A stretch of 64,000 bases of DNA from Pseudomonas sp. M30-35 (GTDB lineage: Bacteria; Pseudomonadota; Gammaproteobacteria; Pseudomonadales; Pseudomonadaceae): assembly GCF_002163625.1 (NCBI RefSeq), contig NZ_CP020892.1:372001-436000 (forward strand), in the 5' to 3' direction. Each line of letters starts with the position of its first letter. The stretch's first letter is position 1. Positions 54,369 to 63,776 of the stretch are shown here, piece by piece. The position numbers and the translations under genes were made by a program. Under the pieces are notes generated by a model, which saw only the letters and a program-made list of their open reading frames with translations, was not told where the DNA came from and searched no databases.

Positions 54369-55424
54369 ATGAAGCTCGCGCCAAAATTGCTGGTCGCCGC
54401 ACTCTGTTTGGGTCTGGCAGGTCAGGCTTTCTCCACCGAGCTCACGCACTGGCCGGCACCGGCAGCCAAGCAACTCAATGCAATGATCGAGGCGAATGCC
54501 AATAAAGGTAACTTCGCTGTCTTTGACATGGATAACACCAGCTACCGTAACGATCTTGAAGAATCGCTGCTGCCGTTCATGGAGAACAAAGGGCTGATCA
54601 CCCGTGAAAAGCTCGATCCCTCCCTCAAATTGATGCCATTTAAAGACACCGCTGACCATAAGGAAAGCCTGTTCAGTTACTACTATCGCCTCTGCGAAGT
54701 GGACGACATGGTGTGCTATCCATGGGTTGCGCAGGTATTCTCCGGTTTCACCCTCCAGGAACTCAAAGGCTATGTTGATGAGTTGATGGCCTCGGGCAAG
54801 CCCGTGCCAAGTACCTATTATGACGGCGATGAGGTCAAGACCATCGAGGTCCAGCCGCCTAAGGTTTTCGCCGGTCAGACCGAGCTGTACAACAAGCTGA
54901 TGGAAAACGGTATCGAGGTGTACGTGGTGAGTGCCGCGTCAGAGGAGTTGGTGCGCATGGTCGCCTCCGACCCGAAGTACGGCTACAACGTCAAACCGCA
55001 AAACGTCATCGGCGTAACGATGCTGCTTAAGAATCGGCAGACCAATGAACTGACCACCGCTCGTAAGCAGGTGAGTGCGGGTCAATACGATGAGAAGGCC
55101 AACCTCGGCCTTGAATTGACTCCGTATCTGTGGACACCTGCAACCTGGATGGCAGGCAAGCAGGGCGCCATCCTGACTTACATCGACCAGTGGAAAAAAC
55201 CGGTTCTGGTGGCAGGTGACACCCCAGACAGCGACGGCTATATGCTATTCCACGGCGTCGACGTCAAGAAAGGCGGGATTCATCTGTGGGTCAACCGCAA
55301 AGACAAGTACATGACTCAACTCAACGGCATGATAAGAACCAACGCCGAGGCGCAAGCCAAGGAAGGTTTGCCCGTGACGGCTGACAAGAACTGGGTCATC
55401 GTCAAGCCAGATGAGATCCAGTAA
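54369..55424 (+). CDS. pchP: Phosphorylcholine phosphatase (secreted HAD enzyme)
   Basis: PchP releases choline and phosphate from phosphorylcholine in the periplasm. The 351-residue protein has a signal peptide (about 1-22, cut after AFS). The HAD motif [11 protein letters not shown] places Asp53, Asp55 and Thr57 at mature positions 31, 33 and 35, the numbering reported for P. aeruginosa PchP. Further HAD motifs are YVVSAAS and [16 protein letters not shown] 54369 is the proper start; the longer frame from 54273 lacks a signal. It is a single gene bounded by hairpins. With GlpQ and the quaternary-amine importer it supports growth on phosphocholine lipids. Confidence 0.88.
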   Translation: MKLAPKLLVAALCLGLAGQAFSTELTHWPAPAAKQLNAMIEANANKGNFAVFDMDNTSYRNDLEESLLPFMENKGLITREKLDPSLKLMPFKDTADHKESLFSYYYRLCEVDDMVCYPWVAQVFSGFTLQELKGYVDELMASGKPVPSTYYDGDEVKTIEVQPPKVFAGQTELYNKLMENGIEVYVVSAASEELVRMVASDPKYGYNVKPQNVIGVTMLLKNRQTNELTTARKQVSAGQYDEKANLGLELTPYLWTPATWMAGKQGAILTYIDQWKKPVLVAGDTPDSDGYMLFHGVDVKKGGIHLWVNRKDKYMTQLNGMIRTNAEAQAKEGLPVTADKNWVIVKPDEIQ

Positions 55425-55434
55425 GCGGCTCTGT

Positions 55435-55465
55435 GGGCCAGACCGATGTTCTCAAGGTCTGGCCC
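55435..55465. terminator. Hairpin between pchP and the Na/Pi symporter gene
   Basis: GGGCCAGACC pairs perfectly with GGTCTGGCCC around 11 bases. It lies 10 bases after the pchP stop, between convergent genes. There is no U run, so its strength as a terminator is uncertain. Confidence 0.6.
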
Positions 55466-55480
55466 AGCATCCTTGAGCAT

Positions 55481-57139
55481 TCAAGTTGAATGCTTGACCT
55501 CGGATAAATCATCCACTGCCAGCGCGCCAGTATCCGAGGTTTCCAGCACTGCGTAGGCACTGCTGCAAAACAGTGAATTCAGGCGCTTCATGTCGGCGAT
55601 CAGCTCTAGGTGCAACGAACTGGTTTCGATGCTTTGCACAATTTTACGCTGCAGTCGGCTGACGTGAGCGTGGGCCAAGCGGCGTTCCTGGGCGCGGAAG
55701 CGGCGCTTCTCTTTAAGTAGTTGGCGGGCGCTTTCCTTGTCGGAACTGAGAAACACCGACAAGCCCAAACGCAGGTTGGCGATTAGCTGGCTGTGCAAGC
55801 CAGCCAGTTCTTCCAGGCCGGTTTCGGAAAATGATTGGCGTTGCGAAGTCTTTTGCTGCTGAACCTTGCGCAGCATGCGTTCGATCAGGTCGCTGGCAAG
55901 TTTGAGATTGATCGCCAACTCGATGGTTTCCGCCCAGCGACGGCTGTCTTGAGGGCTCAAGTCTTCGCGTGGCATTTGCGCCAGATACAGCTTGATGGCG
56001 CTGTAGAGCGTTTCAACATCATCGGTCAGGCGGCGGGTTTCCAGAGTCACCGCGCTCTGTTGGCTATGCAGCACATCGCGCATGCTTTCGAGCAAGTTGT
56101 CGATCAAGTCACCGAGGCGCAAGGTTTCCCGCGCTGCATTGGCCAGCGCCAGGCTCGGTGTGGCCAGCGCGGTTGGGTCCAGGTGCCGCGCCTTGGCTGC
56201 GCCATTGATTTCTGGCTTTTCGGGTATCAACCACGTGCAGAGTTTGGCCATTGGCCCAATGGTGGGCAGCAGGATCAGGCAGCGTGTGGTGTTGTATAGC
56301 AGGTGGAAGCCAATCACTATTTCCTGACGGCTAAAGTCGAGGCTGTCGATCCACTCCACCAACGGGTCGAGCACGGGGATAATCAACAGCAGGCCGATCA
56401 GTTTGTATAACAGGCTGCCAAGCGCCACTTGGCGGCCCGCCGCGTTTTGCATGCTGGTGCTGAGAAAAGCCAGCACGCCGCTGCCAATATTAGCGCCAAT
56501 CACCAGGCCGATAGCCACCGGCAGGCTGATCAAGCCTGCGCCTGCCAGCATTGCAGTGAGCAATACGGCGGCAAGGCTTGAGTAGGAAATCATCGCGAAT
56601 AAGGCTCCAACCAACGCATCAAGCAGGATGTCGCCGGTCAGTGAGGCGAAAATCACTTTTACGCCTTGCGCCTGGGTGATCGGTGTGGCGGCTTCGACAA
56701 TCAGTTGCAAGGCCAGAATGATCAGCCCCAGACCAATACCGACCCGGCCCAACTGCCCTAGCCGAGTTTGCTTACGTGACAGGAAAAAGATCACACCGAC
56801 GAAGATCAGCAGTGGCGATAGCCATGACAGGTCGAACGTCAGCACCCGTGCCATCACTGCAGTACCGACATCGGCACCGAGCATGGTCGCCAGCGCTGGT
56901 GTCAGCGTCATCAGGCCTTGGCCAACAAACGAGGTGACCAGCATGGCGGTGGCGTTACTGCTCTGGACGACCGCTGTCACGCCAATCCCTGCGACAAACG
57001 CCAGCCAGCGCTTGGACATGCTCTGGCTAATAACGTGGCGCAAGTTTGAGCCGTATACCCGCAGTATGCCGGTTCGGACAATATGTGTGCCCCAAATCAA
57101 CAGGGCCACGGCAGATAACAAATTAAGCAGAGTGAGCAT
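55481..57139 (-). CDS. Na/Pi cotransporter family protein with PhoU-like domain
   Basis: The 552-residue protein has a membrane half (about 1-310) made of two inverted Na/Pi repeats, with the QSSNA motif in TAVVQSSNATAML and a matching segment near GANIGSGVLAF in the second repeat. A soluble PhoU-like helical domain follows (about 340-540). This is the NptA/YjbB group, which moves phosphate with sodium, often outward in bacteria. It is convergent with pchP, which releases phosphate, but a functional tie is only suggested by position. A 280-base gap with no evident gene separates it from nadE. Confidence 0.9.
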   Translation of the reverse strand: MLTLLNLLSAVALLIWGTHIVRTGILRVYGSNLRHVISQSMSKRWLAFVAGIGVTAVVQSSNATAMLVTSFVGQGLMTLTPALATMLGADVGTAVMARVLTFDLSWLSPLLIFVGVIFFLSRKQTRLGQLGRVGIGLGLIILALQLIVEAATPITQAQGVKVIFASLTGDILLDALVGALFAMISYSSLAAVLLTAMLAGAGLISLPVAIGLVIGANIGSGVLAFLSTSMQNAAGRQVALGSLLYKLIGLLLIIPVLDPLVEWIDSLDFSRQEIVIGFHLLYNTTRCLILLPTIGPMAKLCTWLIPEKPEINGAAKARHLDPTALATPSLALANAARETLRLGDLIDNLLESMRDVLHSQQSAVTLETRRLTDDVETLYSAIKLYLAQMPREDLSPQDSRRWAETIELAINLKLASDLIERMLRKVQQQKTSQRQSFSETGLEELAGLHSQLIANLRLGLSVFLSSDKESARQLLKEKRRFRAQERRLAHAHVSRLQRKIVQSIETSSLHLELIADMKRLNSLFCSSAYAVLETSDTGALAVDDLSEVKHST

Positions 57140-57366
57140 TCAGGCCCCCCTGTGTTGTTGACGCCCCAGAGGGGCAAGCATGCTGACGGTGTCGCATGCG
57201 TTCTTATACTTAAGCTGTAGTTGGCTCAAGACCTTAACGCCAGCATTGCACAGCTAAACAGTGGATGAAATAAAAATGTCATAAAGCATTTGCCACCAAC
57301 GGCAAAAGTGCCAGCAGCGATAGCGCGGTCTGATTCAGTCTTTGGCCACGGCTGCGGGTTCAATAA

Positions 57367-57393
57367 CAAAAAGCCCGGAATGTCCGGGCTTTG
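57367..57393 (-). terminator. Rho-independent terminator after nadE
   Basis: On the minus strand AAAGCCCGGA pairs with TCCGGGCTTT around a three-base loop, followed by TTGTTATTG. It lies 27 bases beyond the nadE stop. Confidence 0.85.
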
Positions 57394-57419
57394 AGCTAAT
57401 CAGGTCTAAACCACTAAGG

Positions 57420-58250
57420 TCAGCTTGGAATGATCGGTAGCTCACGCTTGTGCGCAGTTTTCAGGTAGGCGGCCTCGATGATTTCGGCTGCAGCATCCGA
57501 GACTTGATTGCCGAGAAGGTAGTTGTCGATATCGCTGTAGGTGCAGCCATAGGCAACTTCGTCGAGTTTACCGGGGGCAAGCTCTTCCAAGTCCGCCGTT
57601 GGCGCCTTATGCACCAAGGATTCCGGCGCACCGAGTTGCTTGGCGAGCAGGCGAACCTGGCTTTTGGTCAGGCCGGACAGGGGCGCCAAGTCGCAAGCGC
57701 CGTCACCAAATTTGGTAAAGAAGCCCATGACTGCTTCTGCTGCATGGTCGGTGCCAACCACTAAACCGCCGACAAAGTTGGCGATAGCGTATTGCGCGAC
57801 CATGCGGGTGCGGGCTTTGACGTTGCCTTTGGCAAAGTCGGTCAGGCTCGGGCTTGGCTCTATGCCTTCAAGCTTGATGTTATTCATCAGGCCGTCGACA
57901 GCGTCGGCGATGTTGACCGCGGTCGACATGTCGGGCTGGATAAAACTCAACGCGGCTTGGGCGTCATGTTCGTCGGCCTGGGTCTTATATGGCAGGCGTA
58001 CAGCGACGAATTTAACGGCGTGGCCTTCGTCGCGCATTTGGCTGACGGCCAGTTGGCACAGGCGGCCTGCAGTTGAAGAGTCGACCCCGCCGCTGATCCC
58101 CAGCACCAGCGCTTTAGCACCGGATGTGAGCAAAACGCTTTTGATGAACTTGATGCGTCGAGCGATTTCGGCTTTGGCGCTGGTGTCATCACTGATGCCT
58201 CTGTCGATGGCCAAGGCTGCCTGAATCTCTGTTCGCAAAATTGGGTTCAT
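57420..58250 (-). CDS. nadE: NH3-dependent NAD+ synthetase
   Basis: NadE converts deamido-NAD to NAD with ATP and ammonia. The 276-residue product has the P-loop SGGVDSS (53-59) of the N-type ATP-pyrophosphatases. The short length shows that the glutaminase domain of the long form is absent. Other family parts are GNVKARTRMVAQYAIAN, GTDHAAEAVMGFFTKFGDG and LAPLSGLTKSQVRLLA with KAPTADLE. It is transcribed alone and ends before a strong terminator. Confidence 0.95.
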   Translation of the reverse strand: MNPILRTEIQAALAIDRGISDDTSAKAEIARRIKFIKSVLLTSGAKALVLGISGGVDSSTAGRLCQLAVSQMRDEGHAVKFVAVRLPYKTQADEHDAQAALSFIQPDMSTAVNIADAVDGLMNNIKLEGIEPSPSLTDFAKGNVKARTRMVAQYAIANFVGGLVVGTDHAAEAVMGFFTKFGDGACDLAPLSGLTKSQVRLLAKQLGAPESLVHKAPTADLEELAPGKLDEVAYGCTYSDIDNYLLGNQVSDAAAEIIEAAYLKTAHKRELPIIPS

Positions 58251-58338
58251 TACACATTCACCTTTTGAGGTTATTTCAGTGATGCCGAAAGCACCTGCGG
58301 TTTAGCGTCAGGAAGCTCAGGTCAGTACAGGATTTTTA

Positions 58339-58518
58339 ATGCAATTATCGGGCAACTTTACCACCGCCCGCATCTTATTTTGTGGAATGGCTTTGTCGGA
58401 TAGCTTCCAGCAAATAGCATTTCTGGCCGGGTTTTATCCTGGTGCATATTTGTTAAATGTTTGGCGGCTTAAGTCGTTCTCAGTGACGGTTGATGTTGAA
58501 CGTGAAGACGTGGATTAA
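58339..58518 (+). CDS. Possible small protein, 59 codons, unrecognised
   Basis: An open frame of 59 codons begins at ATG 58339 with AGGA about six bases ahead and ends at TAA 58516-58518, just before the hairpin terminator at 58523-58552. The product starts MQLSGNFTTARILF, has a moderately hydrophobic middle (residues 12-41) and an acidic tail TVDVEREDVD. No family was recognised. The position, ribosome site and terminator suggest a real short transcript in an otherwise empty 319-base gap between nadE and the ergothioneine gene. It could also be chance. Confidence 0.4.
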   Translation: MQLSGNFTTARILFCGMALSDSFQQIAFLAGFYPGAYLLNVWRLKSFSVTVDVEREDVD

Positions 58519-58522
58519 CAAT

Positions 58523-58552
58523 AAACGCCCGATGTGTTGCATCGGGCGTTTT
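58523..58552. terminator. Bidirectional Rho-independent terminator
   Basis: AACGCCCGAT pairs with ATCGGGCGTT around a seven-base loop, with TTT on one side and an A/T-rich tail on the other. It can end both the egtB-egtD fusion (minus strand) and the small ORF at 58339 (plus strand). Confidence 0.85.
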
Positions 58553-58569
58553 GCGTTGCAGGTCAGTGG

Positions 58570-60720
58570 TTACCCGGACTTTTGGCTGAGCCTGAACAAG
58601 CCAACCTGTGGCGCTTCGCTGATCCAATGCTGAGCAACAGTCCAGCCCGCTTCAGCAGCCATTGCCGTAAACGACTCGACGCTGAATTTGTGCGAGTTCT
58701 CGGTGTGCAGGCTCTCGCCCTCAGCGAAGGTAAAGCGCTGGCCGGCAATAGTCACCGTTTGGGCAACCAGACTCAGCAGGTGCATTTCCATGCGCTGCTT
58801 GACCGGGTTCCACAGCGCTTGATGGGCGAAGTTGGTGAGATCAAAGTCAGCACCTAGCTCGCGGTTGATCCGCGCTAACAGGTTTTTATTGAAGCTGGCG
58901 GTAACTCCCGCTGCATCATCGTATGCCGTTTCAAGGATGTCGACGGGTTTAACCATGTCGACGCCGACGATAAATTGCGCGTCATTGCCCAAGATTGTTT
59001 TAGCCGATTTCAGAAACGCCACCGCTTGCCGCTGGTTGAAGTTACCGATAGTCGAGCCGGGGAAGAAGCCAATCCGCGGGCGCTGGCTAATTGCAGTGGG
59101 CAGGGCCAAGGTGCGGGTGAAATCGCCGACTTGTGGTATTACGCTTAGGGCTGGGTAGCGTTCGGTTAAGCGCTGCGCCGCCTGTTGCAGAGCATCTGGG
59201 CTGATGTCGATGGGCACGTAAGCGCCAAGGTGTGGCGCAGCGTCGAGCAACAGGCAGGTTTTATCGCTGGCACCGCTGCCAAACTCGATCAAGGCGCTGC
59301 CGGGGGCGAAGGTTGCGGCTATTTCACCGGCAACCGTGCTCAGTAAGCGAGTCTCGGCGCGGGTTGGATAGTATTCGGCGGTTTTGCAGATGTCCTCGAA
59401 CAGTGCAGAGCCTGCCGCATCGTAGAAGTACTTCGGCGGTATGCTTTTGTGATCGGCTGCCAAGCCATTGAGCACGTCACGTCGGAATGAGCTGTGATCG
59501 TCGGTTATGGTTTTGTGACTGTCGCGAGCCAACCGCAGACCGCTCAGCACCCAGCGTTTTTCAGGGTGGAAAAAATTACGATAGCTCAGGCGTGTGTGAC
59601 CCGGACTGGTGAAATTGGCACCGCCACGCAATATCATCTGATTGATCATGAATTTGCCGTTGTACTCGCCAACCGCGCCAGGTGCAGGACGAAAGCCTGG
59701 ATAAGGGCTGTACGGGCTTTGCGTCCATTGCCAGGCAACATCATTGACCTGTTGCAGATAACCCGACTGGGCTGCTGCTTCCCATTCCGCCTCGGTCGGC
59801 AAGCGTGCTCCAGCCCAGCAGGCAAAGGCCGCCGCCTCGTAATAACTGATATGGGTGACTGGCGCATCGAGATCCACGGCTTGTAAACCGCTCAAACTCA
59901 TCAGGCTCCAGCCTTGTTGGCTAGGCTGCCAGTAAAAAGGTGACTGCCAGTCCTGACTGTGCACGATGTCCCAGCCTTCAGCCAGCCACAACTCCGGGCG
60001 TGAATAACCGCCGTCATCCATGAACTCAAGCCATTGCGCATTGGTTACCAAGCGGTCGCTGATTTCGAATGGCTGCAAGTAAGTGGTGTGCCGTGGGCCT
60101 TCGTTGTCGAAAGCAAAGCCTTCGCCTTGGTGGCCAATTTCAACCAGGCCACCGGAATGAGCCTTGAACTGGCCCTTGCGTCCGCCGGAAGCTTTAGGCC
60201 AGCGGCGGTCGTAAGCCGGTTTCAGTGATGACGTGCTGAACAGATGAAGAACATCCATCAGCAACAGCTCTTGATGTTGTTCCTCGTGGGCGAGTCCCAG
60301 CTCTATCAATTTATAGTGGGTTGGGCTTGGCGGGGTTTGCAGCAGCTCAGCCATGTGTTGGTCGACATGCTTGCGGTAGGCGAGCACCTGATGCGCTCCG
60401 GGGCGCGTCATCAGGCCACGCTGTGGCCGAGGGTGACGCGGGCCAACGGCTTCGTAATAGGAGTTAAACAGGTAGCTGAAGTTGGGGTCGAACGCGCTGT
60501 AGTTGACGAGCTGTGGCGCGAGCAGAAAAGTTTCAAAAAACCAGCTGGTATGTGCGATGTGCCACTTTGCCGGACTGGCATCGGGCATTGATTGCACCAC
60601 CATGTCTTCTGCGCTGAGCGGGGTGATCAAGGATTCTGTGCGGCCTCTGACGTCGAGGTAGCGGTCAAGCAATTCATTATGGGCGGGTGTGGGTTTTAAG
60701 GCTCTTAATGTGCTGCTCAT
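58570..60720 (-). CDS. EgtB-EgtD fusion, ergothioneine biosynthesis
   Basis: One 716-residue frame joins two ergothioneine enzymes. The N-terminal part (1-400) is an EgtB-type non-haem iron sulfoxide synthase: a DinB-like domain with iron histidines His54, His145 and His149 (HEEQH), then an FGE-sulfatase domain with RLPTEAEWEAAA and GGANFTSPGHTRLSYR. After about ten linker residues the C-terminal part (about 408-716) is an EgtD-type histidine trimethyltransferase with SIPPKYFYDAAGSALFE, the SAM loop EFGSGAS (479-485) and FPGSTIGNF. Fungal Egt1 has the reverse order, EgtD then EgtB. ATG 60720 is used. No EgtC or EgtE is nearby. Confidence 0.92.
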   Translation of the reverse strand: MSSTLRALKPTPAHNELLDRYLDVRGRTESLITPLSAEDMVVQSMPDASPAKWHIAHTSWFFETFLLAPQLVNYSAFDPNFSYLFNSYYEAVGPRHPRPQRGLMTRPGAHQVLAYRKHVDQHMAELLQTPPSPTHYKLIELGLAHEEQHQELLLMDVLHLFSTSSLKPAYDRRWPKASGGRKGQFKAHSGGLVEIGHQGEGFAFDNEGPRHTTYLQPFEISDRLVTNAQWLEFMDDGGYSRPELWLAEGWDIVHSQDWQSPFYWQPSQQGWSLMSLSGLQAVDLDAPVTHISYYEAAAFACWAGARLPTEAEWEAAAQSGYLQQVNDVAWQWTQSPYSPYPGFRPAPGAVGEYNGKFMINQMILRGGANFTSPGHTRLSYRNFFHPEKRWVLSGLRLARDSHKTITDDHSSFRRDVLNGLAADHKSIPPKYFYDAAGSALFEDICKTAEYYPTRAETRLLSTVAGEIAATFAPGSALIEFGSGASDKTCLLLDAAPHLGAYVPIDISPDALQQAAQRLTERYPALSVIPQVGDFTRTLALPTAISQRPRIGFFPGSTIGNFNQRQAVAFLKSAKTILGNDAQFIVGVDMVKPVDILETAYDDAAGVTASFNKNLLARINRELGADFDLTNFAHQALWNPVKQRMEMHLLSLVAQTVTIAGQRFTFAEGESLHTENSHKFSVESFTAMAAEAGWTVAQHWISEAPQVGLFRLSQKSG

Positions 60721-60908
60721 CAACTCTTGTCTCCGCTGTTTAGGCTGGTCATTGTTGAGGCTGGCTGGTGGCTGGTGTTACAGGCTATGGGTGTGGAAAC
60801 TCAGGGGGTTAACAATTTAGCTTTGAGTAAATCAGAGTCAGTTATTTGGATAAGGTTTCAGCTTAGACGGCTATCAGCTGTGCGCCTGTTTACTCAGCCA
60901 ATAAAAAC

Positions 60909-60932
60909 AAAACCCGCCAAACGGCGGGTTTT
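60909..60932 (-). terminator. Rho-independent terminator of the pyr operon
   Basis: AAAACCCGCC pairs with GGCGGGTTTT around a four-base loop. On the minus strand it is followed by a U-rich TTTTAT tail. It lies 15 bases beyond the pyrC' stop. Confidence 0.88.
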
Positions 60933-60946
60933 GTGTAGGTTGAGGC

Positions 60947-62218
60947 TTATGCTTGATAGCAGATATGCCCGTCTACCAAGGTGTAGCGCACCGCACTTGG
61001 CAGGCAGTGACCGATAAACGGGCTGTTACTGCCTTTCGAGAACCAGGTTTCACCCGCCAGGGTTGAGGCTTGTGGATCAAACAGCAAGATGTCAGCGGCT
61101 TGACCTGCAGCCAGCGTGCCTGCTGGCAGGCGCATCGCGTTGGCAGGACCAATGGTCAAACGCTGGAGCAAGGTTGGCAGGTCGAGCAAGCCGTCCTGAA
61201 CCAGGGTCATCGCCAGCGGTAGCAGCAGTTGAACACTGCTGATGCCCGGTTCTGTCGCACCAAACGGAGCCCGCTTGGCGTCGGCTTCGTGCGGCTGATG
61301 ATGGCTGGAAATCGCCTGAATCGTACCGTTTTTGACTGCCTGACGCAGACCTTCGCGATCTTTTTGCGTGCGCAGCGGTGGTTGCACGTGATAAAGGCTT
61401 GAGAAGCCTCGCAACGACTCGTCGGTGAGAATCAATTGGTAGAGCGCCACGTCAGCGGTGACCTTGAGGCCGCGAGCTTGCGCTTCGGCAATCAACTCCG
61501 CGCCGCGTGCGCTGGTCAGCTGGCTGAAGTGGGCGCGCACGCCAGTCTGTTCAACCAGCAACAGATTGCGGGCGAGGGCGACGGTTTCAGCGCTCTCAGG
61601 AATACCCGGTAGCCCGAGGAAGCTAGCTGTAGCACCTTCGTGAGCCAGGCCGCCTTCGGCCAAGTCGTGATCTTGTGAGTGAAATATCACCGTCAGATCG
61701 AATGTGGCTGCGTATTCCATCGCACGGCGCAGGGTACGGCTGTTGCGAAAGCAATCGAGACCATTGCTGAACGCCACGCAGCCCGCATCACGCAATGCAA
61801 CCAGTTCAGCTAGCTGCTCGCCTTCCAAACCCTTGCTCAGCGCGCCGATGGGGAAGACTTTGGTGTGTCCGGCTTCGCGGGCGCGGTCGAGTACCATCTC
61901 GGCGACCGCGGGTGTGTCGAGTATCGGTTTGGTAAACGGTGGGCAGCACAGGCTGGTCACGCCGCCAGCCGCTGCGGCTAAGGTTTCAGTGGCAATGCTG
62001 CCTTTACGGCTGTAGCCAGGCTCGCGCAGGGCAACGTTGAGGTCGACCAAACCTGGCGCGGCGACCAACCCCTTGGCATCGAGGGTGTTTTCAGCAACGA
62101 AGTCAGTGGGTGCCTGACCGATGGCGACAAGCAAGCCGCCCTCGATAAACAGGTCTGTTTCGCGGTCAAGGCCGCTGCTCGGGTCGATTACGCGGGCGCC
62201 GAGGATACGGGTACGCAT
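60947..62218 (-). CDS. Inactive dihydroorotase homolog PyrC' (PyrX), aspartate transcarbamoylase subunit
   Basis: The 423-residue protein has the dihydroorotase fold but its first metal motif, normally D-x-H-x-H, reads DLNVALREPG (59-68), with Asn61 and Ala63 in place of both histidines. In Pseudomonas this non-catalytic PyrC' is needed to assemble the dodecameric aspartate transcarbamoylase with PyrB, and a separate pyrC elsewhere supplies the activity. The ATG overlaps the pyrB stop by a single base (ATGA, 62215-62218 reading on the minus strand), so production is coupled. A terminator follows. Confidence 0.93.
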   Translation of the reverse strand: MRTRILGARVIDPSSGLDRETDLFIEGGLLVAIGQAPTDFVAENTLDAKGLVAAPGLVDLNVALREPGYSRKGSIATETLAAAAGGVTSLCCPPFTKPILDTPAVAEMVLDRAREAGHTKVFPIGALSKGLEGEQLAELVALRDAGCVAFSNGLDCFRNSRTLRRAMEYAATFDLTVIFHSQDHDLAEGGLAHEGATASFLGLPGIPESAETVALARNLLLVEQTGVRAHFSQLTSARGAELIAEAQARGLKVTADVALYQLILTDESLRGFSSLYHVQPPLRTQKDREGLRQAVKNGTIQAISSHHQPHEADAKRAPFGATEPGISSVQLLLPLAMTLVQDGLLDLPTLLQRLTIGPANAMRLPAGTLAAGQAADILLFDPQASTLAGETWFSKGSNSPFIGHCLPSAVRYTLVDGHICYQA

Positions 62219-63228
62219 CAGTTCTGCTCCTCGGATTCTTGGTTAAGTTGGCGTTGAGTGTTTTGCCCGCTCATGGCCATCGACAACACTGCCATGCGAA
62301 TGGCAATGCCGTAGGTCACCTGATTGAGGATCACTGATTGCGGGCCATCGGCCACCGCTGACTCGATTTCCACGCCGCGGTTGATCGGCCCAGGGTGCAT
62401 AACCAGCGCATCGGGTTTGGCCAGTTTCAGGCGTTGTTCGGTAAGCCCGAAGAGGCGGTAAAACTCACCTTCGCTCGGCAGTAATCCACCCTGCATGCGT
62501 TCACGCTGCAGGCGCAGCATGATCACCACATCTACATCTTTAAGCCCGGCGTCCATGTCGCTGTAAGTGGTTACGCCAAATTGCTCGATACCAACCGGTA
62601 GCAAGGTTTTTGGGGCGATTACGCGGATGTCCGGGCAGCCCAGGGTCTGCAGGGCGATCATGTTTGAGCGCGCGACACGTGAGTGCAGGATGTCACCGAC
62701 GATGGCGACCGAAAGATTTTCGAAGCTGCCTTTATGTCGACGAATAGTCAGCATGTCGAGCATGCCTTGCGTCGGGTGCGAATGGCGGCCGTCGCCACCG
62801 TTAATGATCGCCACGTCCGGGCACACGTGCTCGGCGATAAAGTGCGCCGCGCCGGAGTCGCCGTGGCGCACCACGAACATATCCGCAGCCATGGCTTCGA
62901 GGTTGCGCAAGGTGTCGAATAACGACTCGCCCTTGCTGGTCGAAGAAGTCGAGACGTTCAGGGTAATAACATCCGCCGAGAGGCGCTGAGCGGCCAGCTC
63001 GAATGTGGTGCGGGTGCGTGTCGAGTTCTCGAAGAACACGTTGCACACAGTCTTGCCGCGCAACAGCGGGACTTTCTTCACCGCTCTGGCGCCGACTTCG
63101 AGGAATGAGTCGGCGGTGTCGAGAATCTCGGTCAGCAGCTCGCGCGGCAAATCATCGAGCGAAAGGAAATGGCGCAACTGACCTTGGTCATTGAGTTGCA
63201 GAGGTCGCTTGGCTTCTGTCGGCGTCAT
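62218..63228 (-). CDS. pyrB: Aspartate carbamoyltransferase catalytic subunit
   Basis: PyrB joins carbamoyl phosphate and aspartate, the first committed step of pyrimidine synthesis. The 336-residue product has the carbamoyl-phosphate motif [12 protein letters not shown] (STRTR at 69-73) and the later [12 protein letters not shown] and [15 protein letters not shown] 63228 gives the standard Pseudomonas N-terminus with [15 protein letters not shown]; the frame up to 63267 overlaps pyrR and is unlikely. It lies 13 bases after pyrR and is coupled to pyrC'. Confidence 0.97.
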   Translation of the reverse strand: MTPTEAKRPLQLNDQGQLRHFLSLDDLPRELLTEILDTADSFLEVGARAVKKVPLLRGKTVCNVFFENSTRTRTTFELAAQRLSADVITLNVSTSSTSKGESLFDTLRNLEAMAADMFVVRHGDSGAAHFIAEHVCPDVAIINGGDGRHSHPTQGMLDMLTIRRHKGSFENLSVAIVGDILHSRVARSNMIALQTLGCPDIRVIAPKTLLPVGIEQFGVTTYSDMDAGLKDVDVVIMLRLQRERMQGGLLPSEGEFYRLFGLTEQRLKLAKPDALVMHPGPINRGVEIESAVADGPQSVILNQVTYGIAIRMAVLSMAMSGQNTQRQLNQESEEQN

Positions 63229-63241
63229 CGCGGTAGGGGTC

Positions 63242-63748
63242 TCAGTTTGTGAGCGTTTGCAGCTCAAGAGTGAGCGGGGTCGGGCCAGATAATTTTACCC
63301 GCTGCGTGGCAGGCAATGACAAGGTTGCGCCGACGACATCTGGGCGAATCGGTAAGTCGCGAGCATCAAGGTCGAGCAGACTAACCAAGCTGATGCTGGC
63401 TGGACGGCCATAATCGAACAGCTCGTTCATGGCTGCACGGATAGTCCGCCCGCTCATCAGCACATCGTCGATCAACACAATGTGCTGACCTTCGATCTCA
63501 AACGGTAGTTCAGAAGGCTTTACTTGTGGATGTAAACCGTTCTGGGTGAAGTCGTCGCGGTAAAACGAAACATCAAGAATGCCCAGCGGCTCTTTATTGC
63601 CCAAGGTTTCAAGCAGAGCCTGTGCAACCCATACGCCGCCGGTACGGATACCAATGAAGCGCGGCGTGCTGATCTGCCGCTTGTTCAGGTGGCAGATTAG
63701 CGCGCTGGCTATTTCAGGTAGCAATTCAGCGGGATTGGGTAGGTTCAT
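63242..63748 (-). CDS. pyrR: PyrR, pyrimidine operon regulator and uracil phosphoribosyltransferase family
   Basis: The 168-residue protein has the PRPP-binding loop [17 protein letters not shown] at about 89-104. PyrR senses pyrimidine nucleotides; in Gram-positive bacteria it acts by mRNA attenuation, and in Pseudomonas it is reported to act on pyrBC' transcription. The start at ATG 63748 follows AAGGAG; a longer frame from 63835 is not needed. It is the first gene of the pyrR-pyrB-pyrC' run and follows ruvX by 28 bases. No obvious attenuator hairpin was seen in the short pyrR-pyrB gap. Confidence 0.93.
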   Translation of the reverse strand: MNLPNPAELLPEIASALICHLNKRQISTPRFIGIRTGGVWVAQALLETLGNKEPLGILDVSFYRDDFTQNGLHPQVKPSELPFEIEGQHIVLIDDVLMSGRTIRAAMNELFDYGRPASISLVSLLDLDARDLPIRPDVVGATLSLPATQRVKLSGPTPLTLELQTLTN

Positions 63749-63776
63749 CACAAACTCCTTGGGCACTGAGCTGGGC

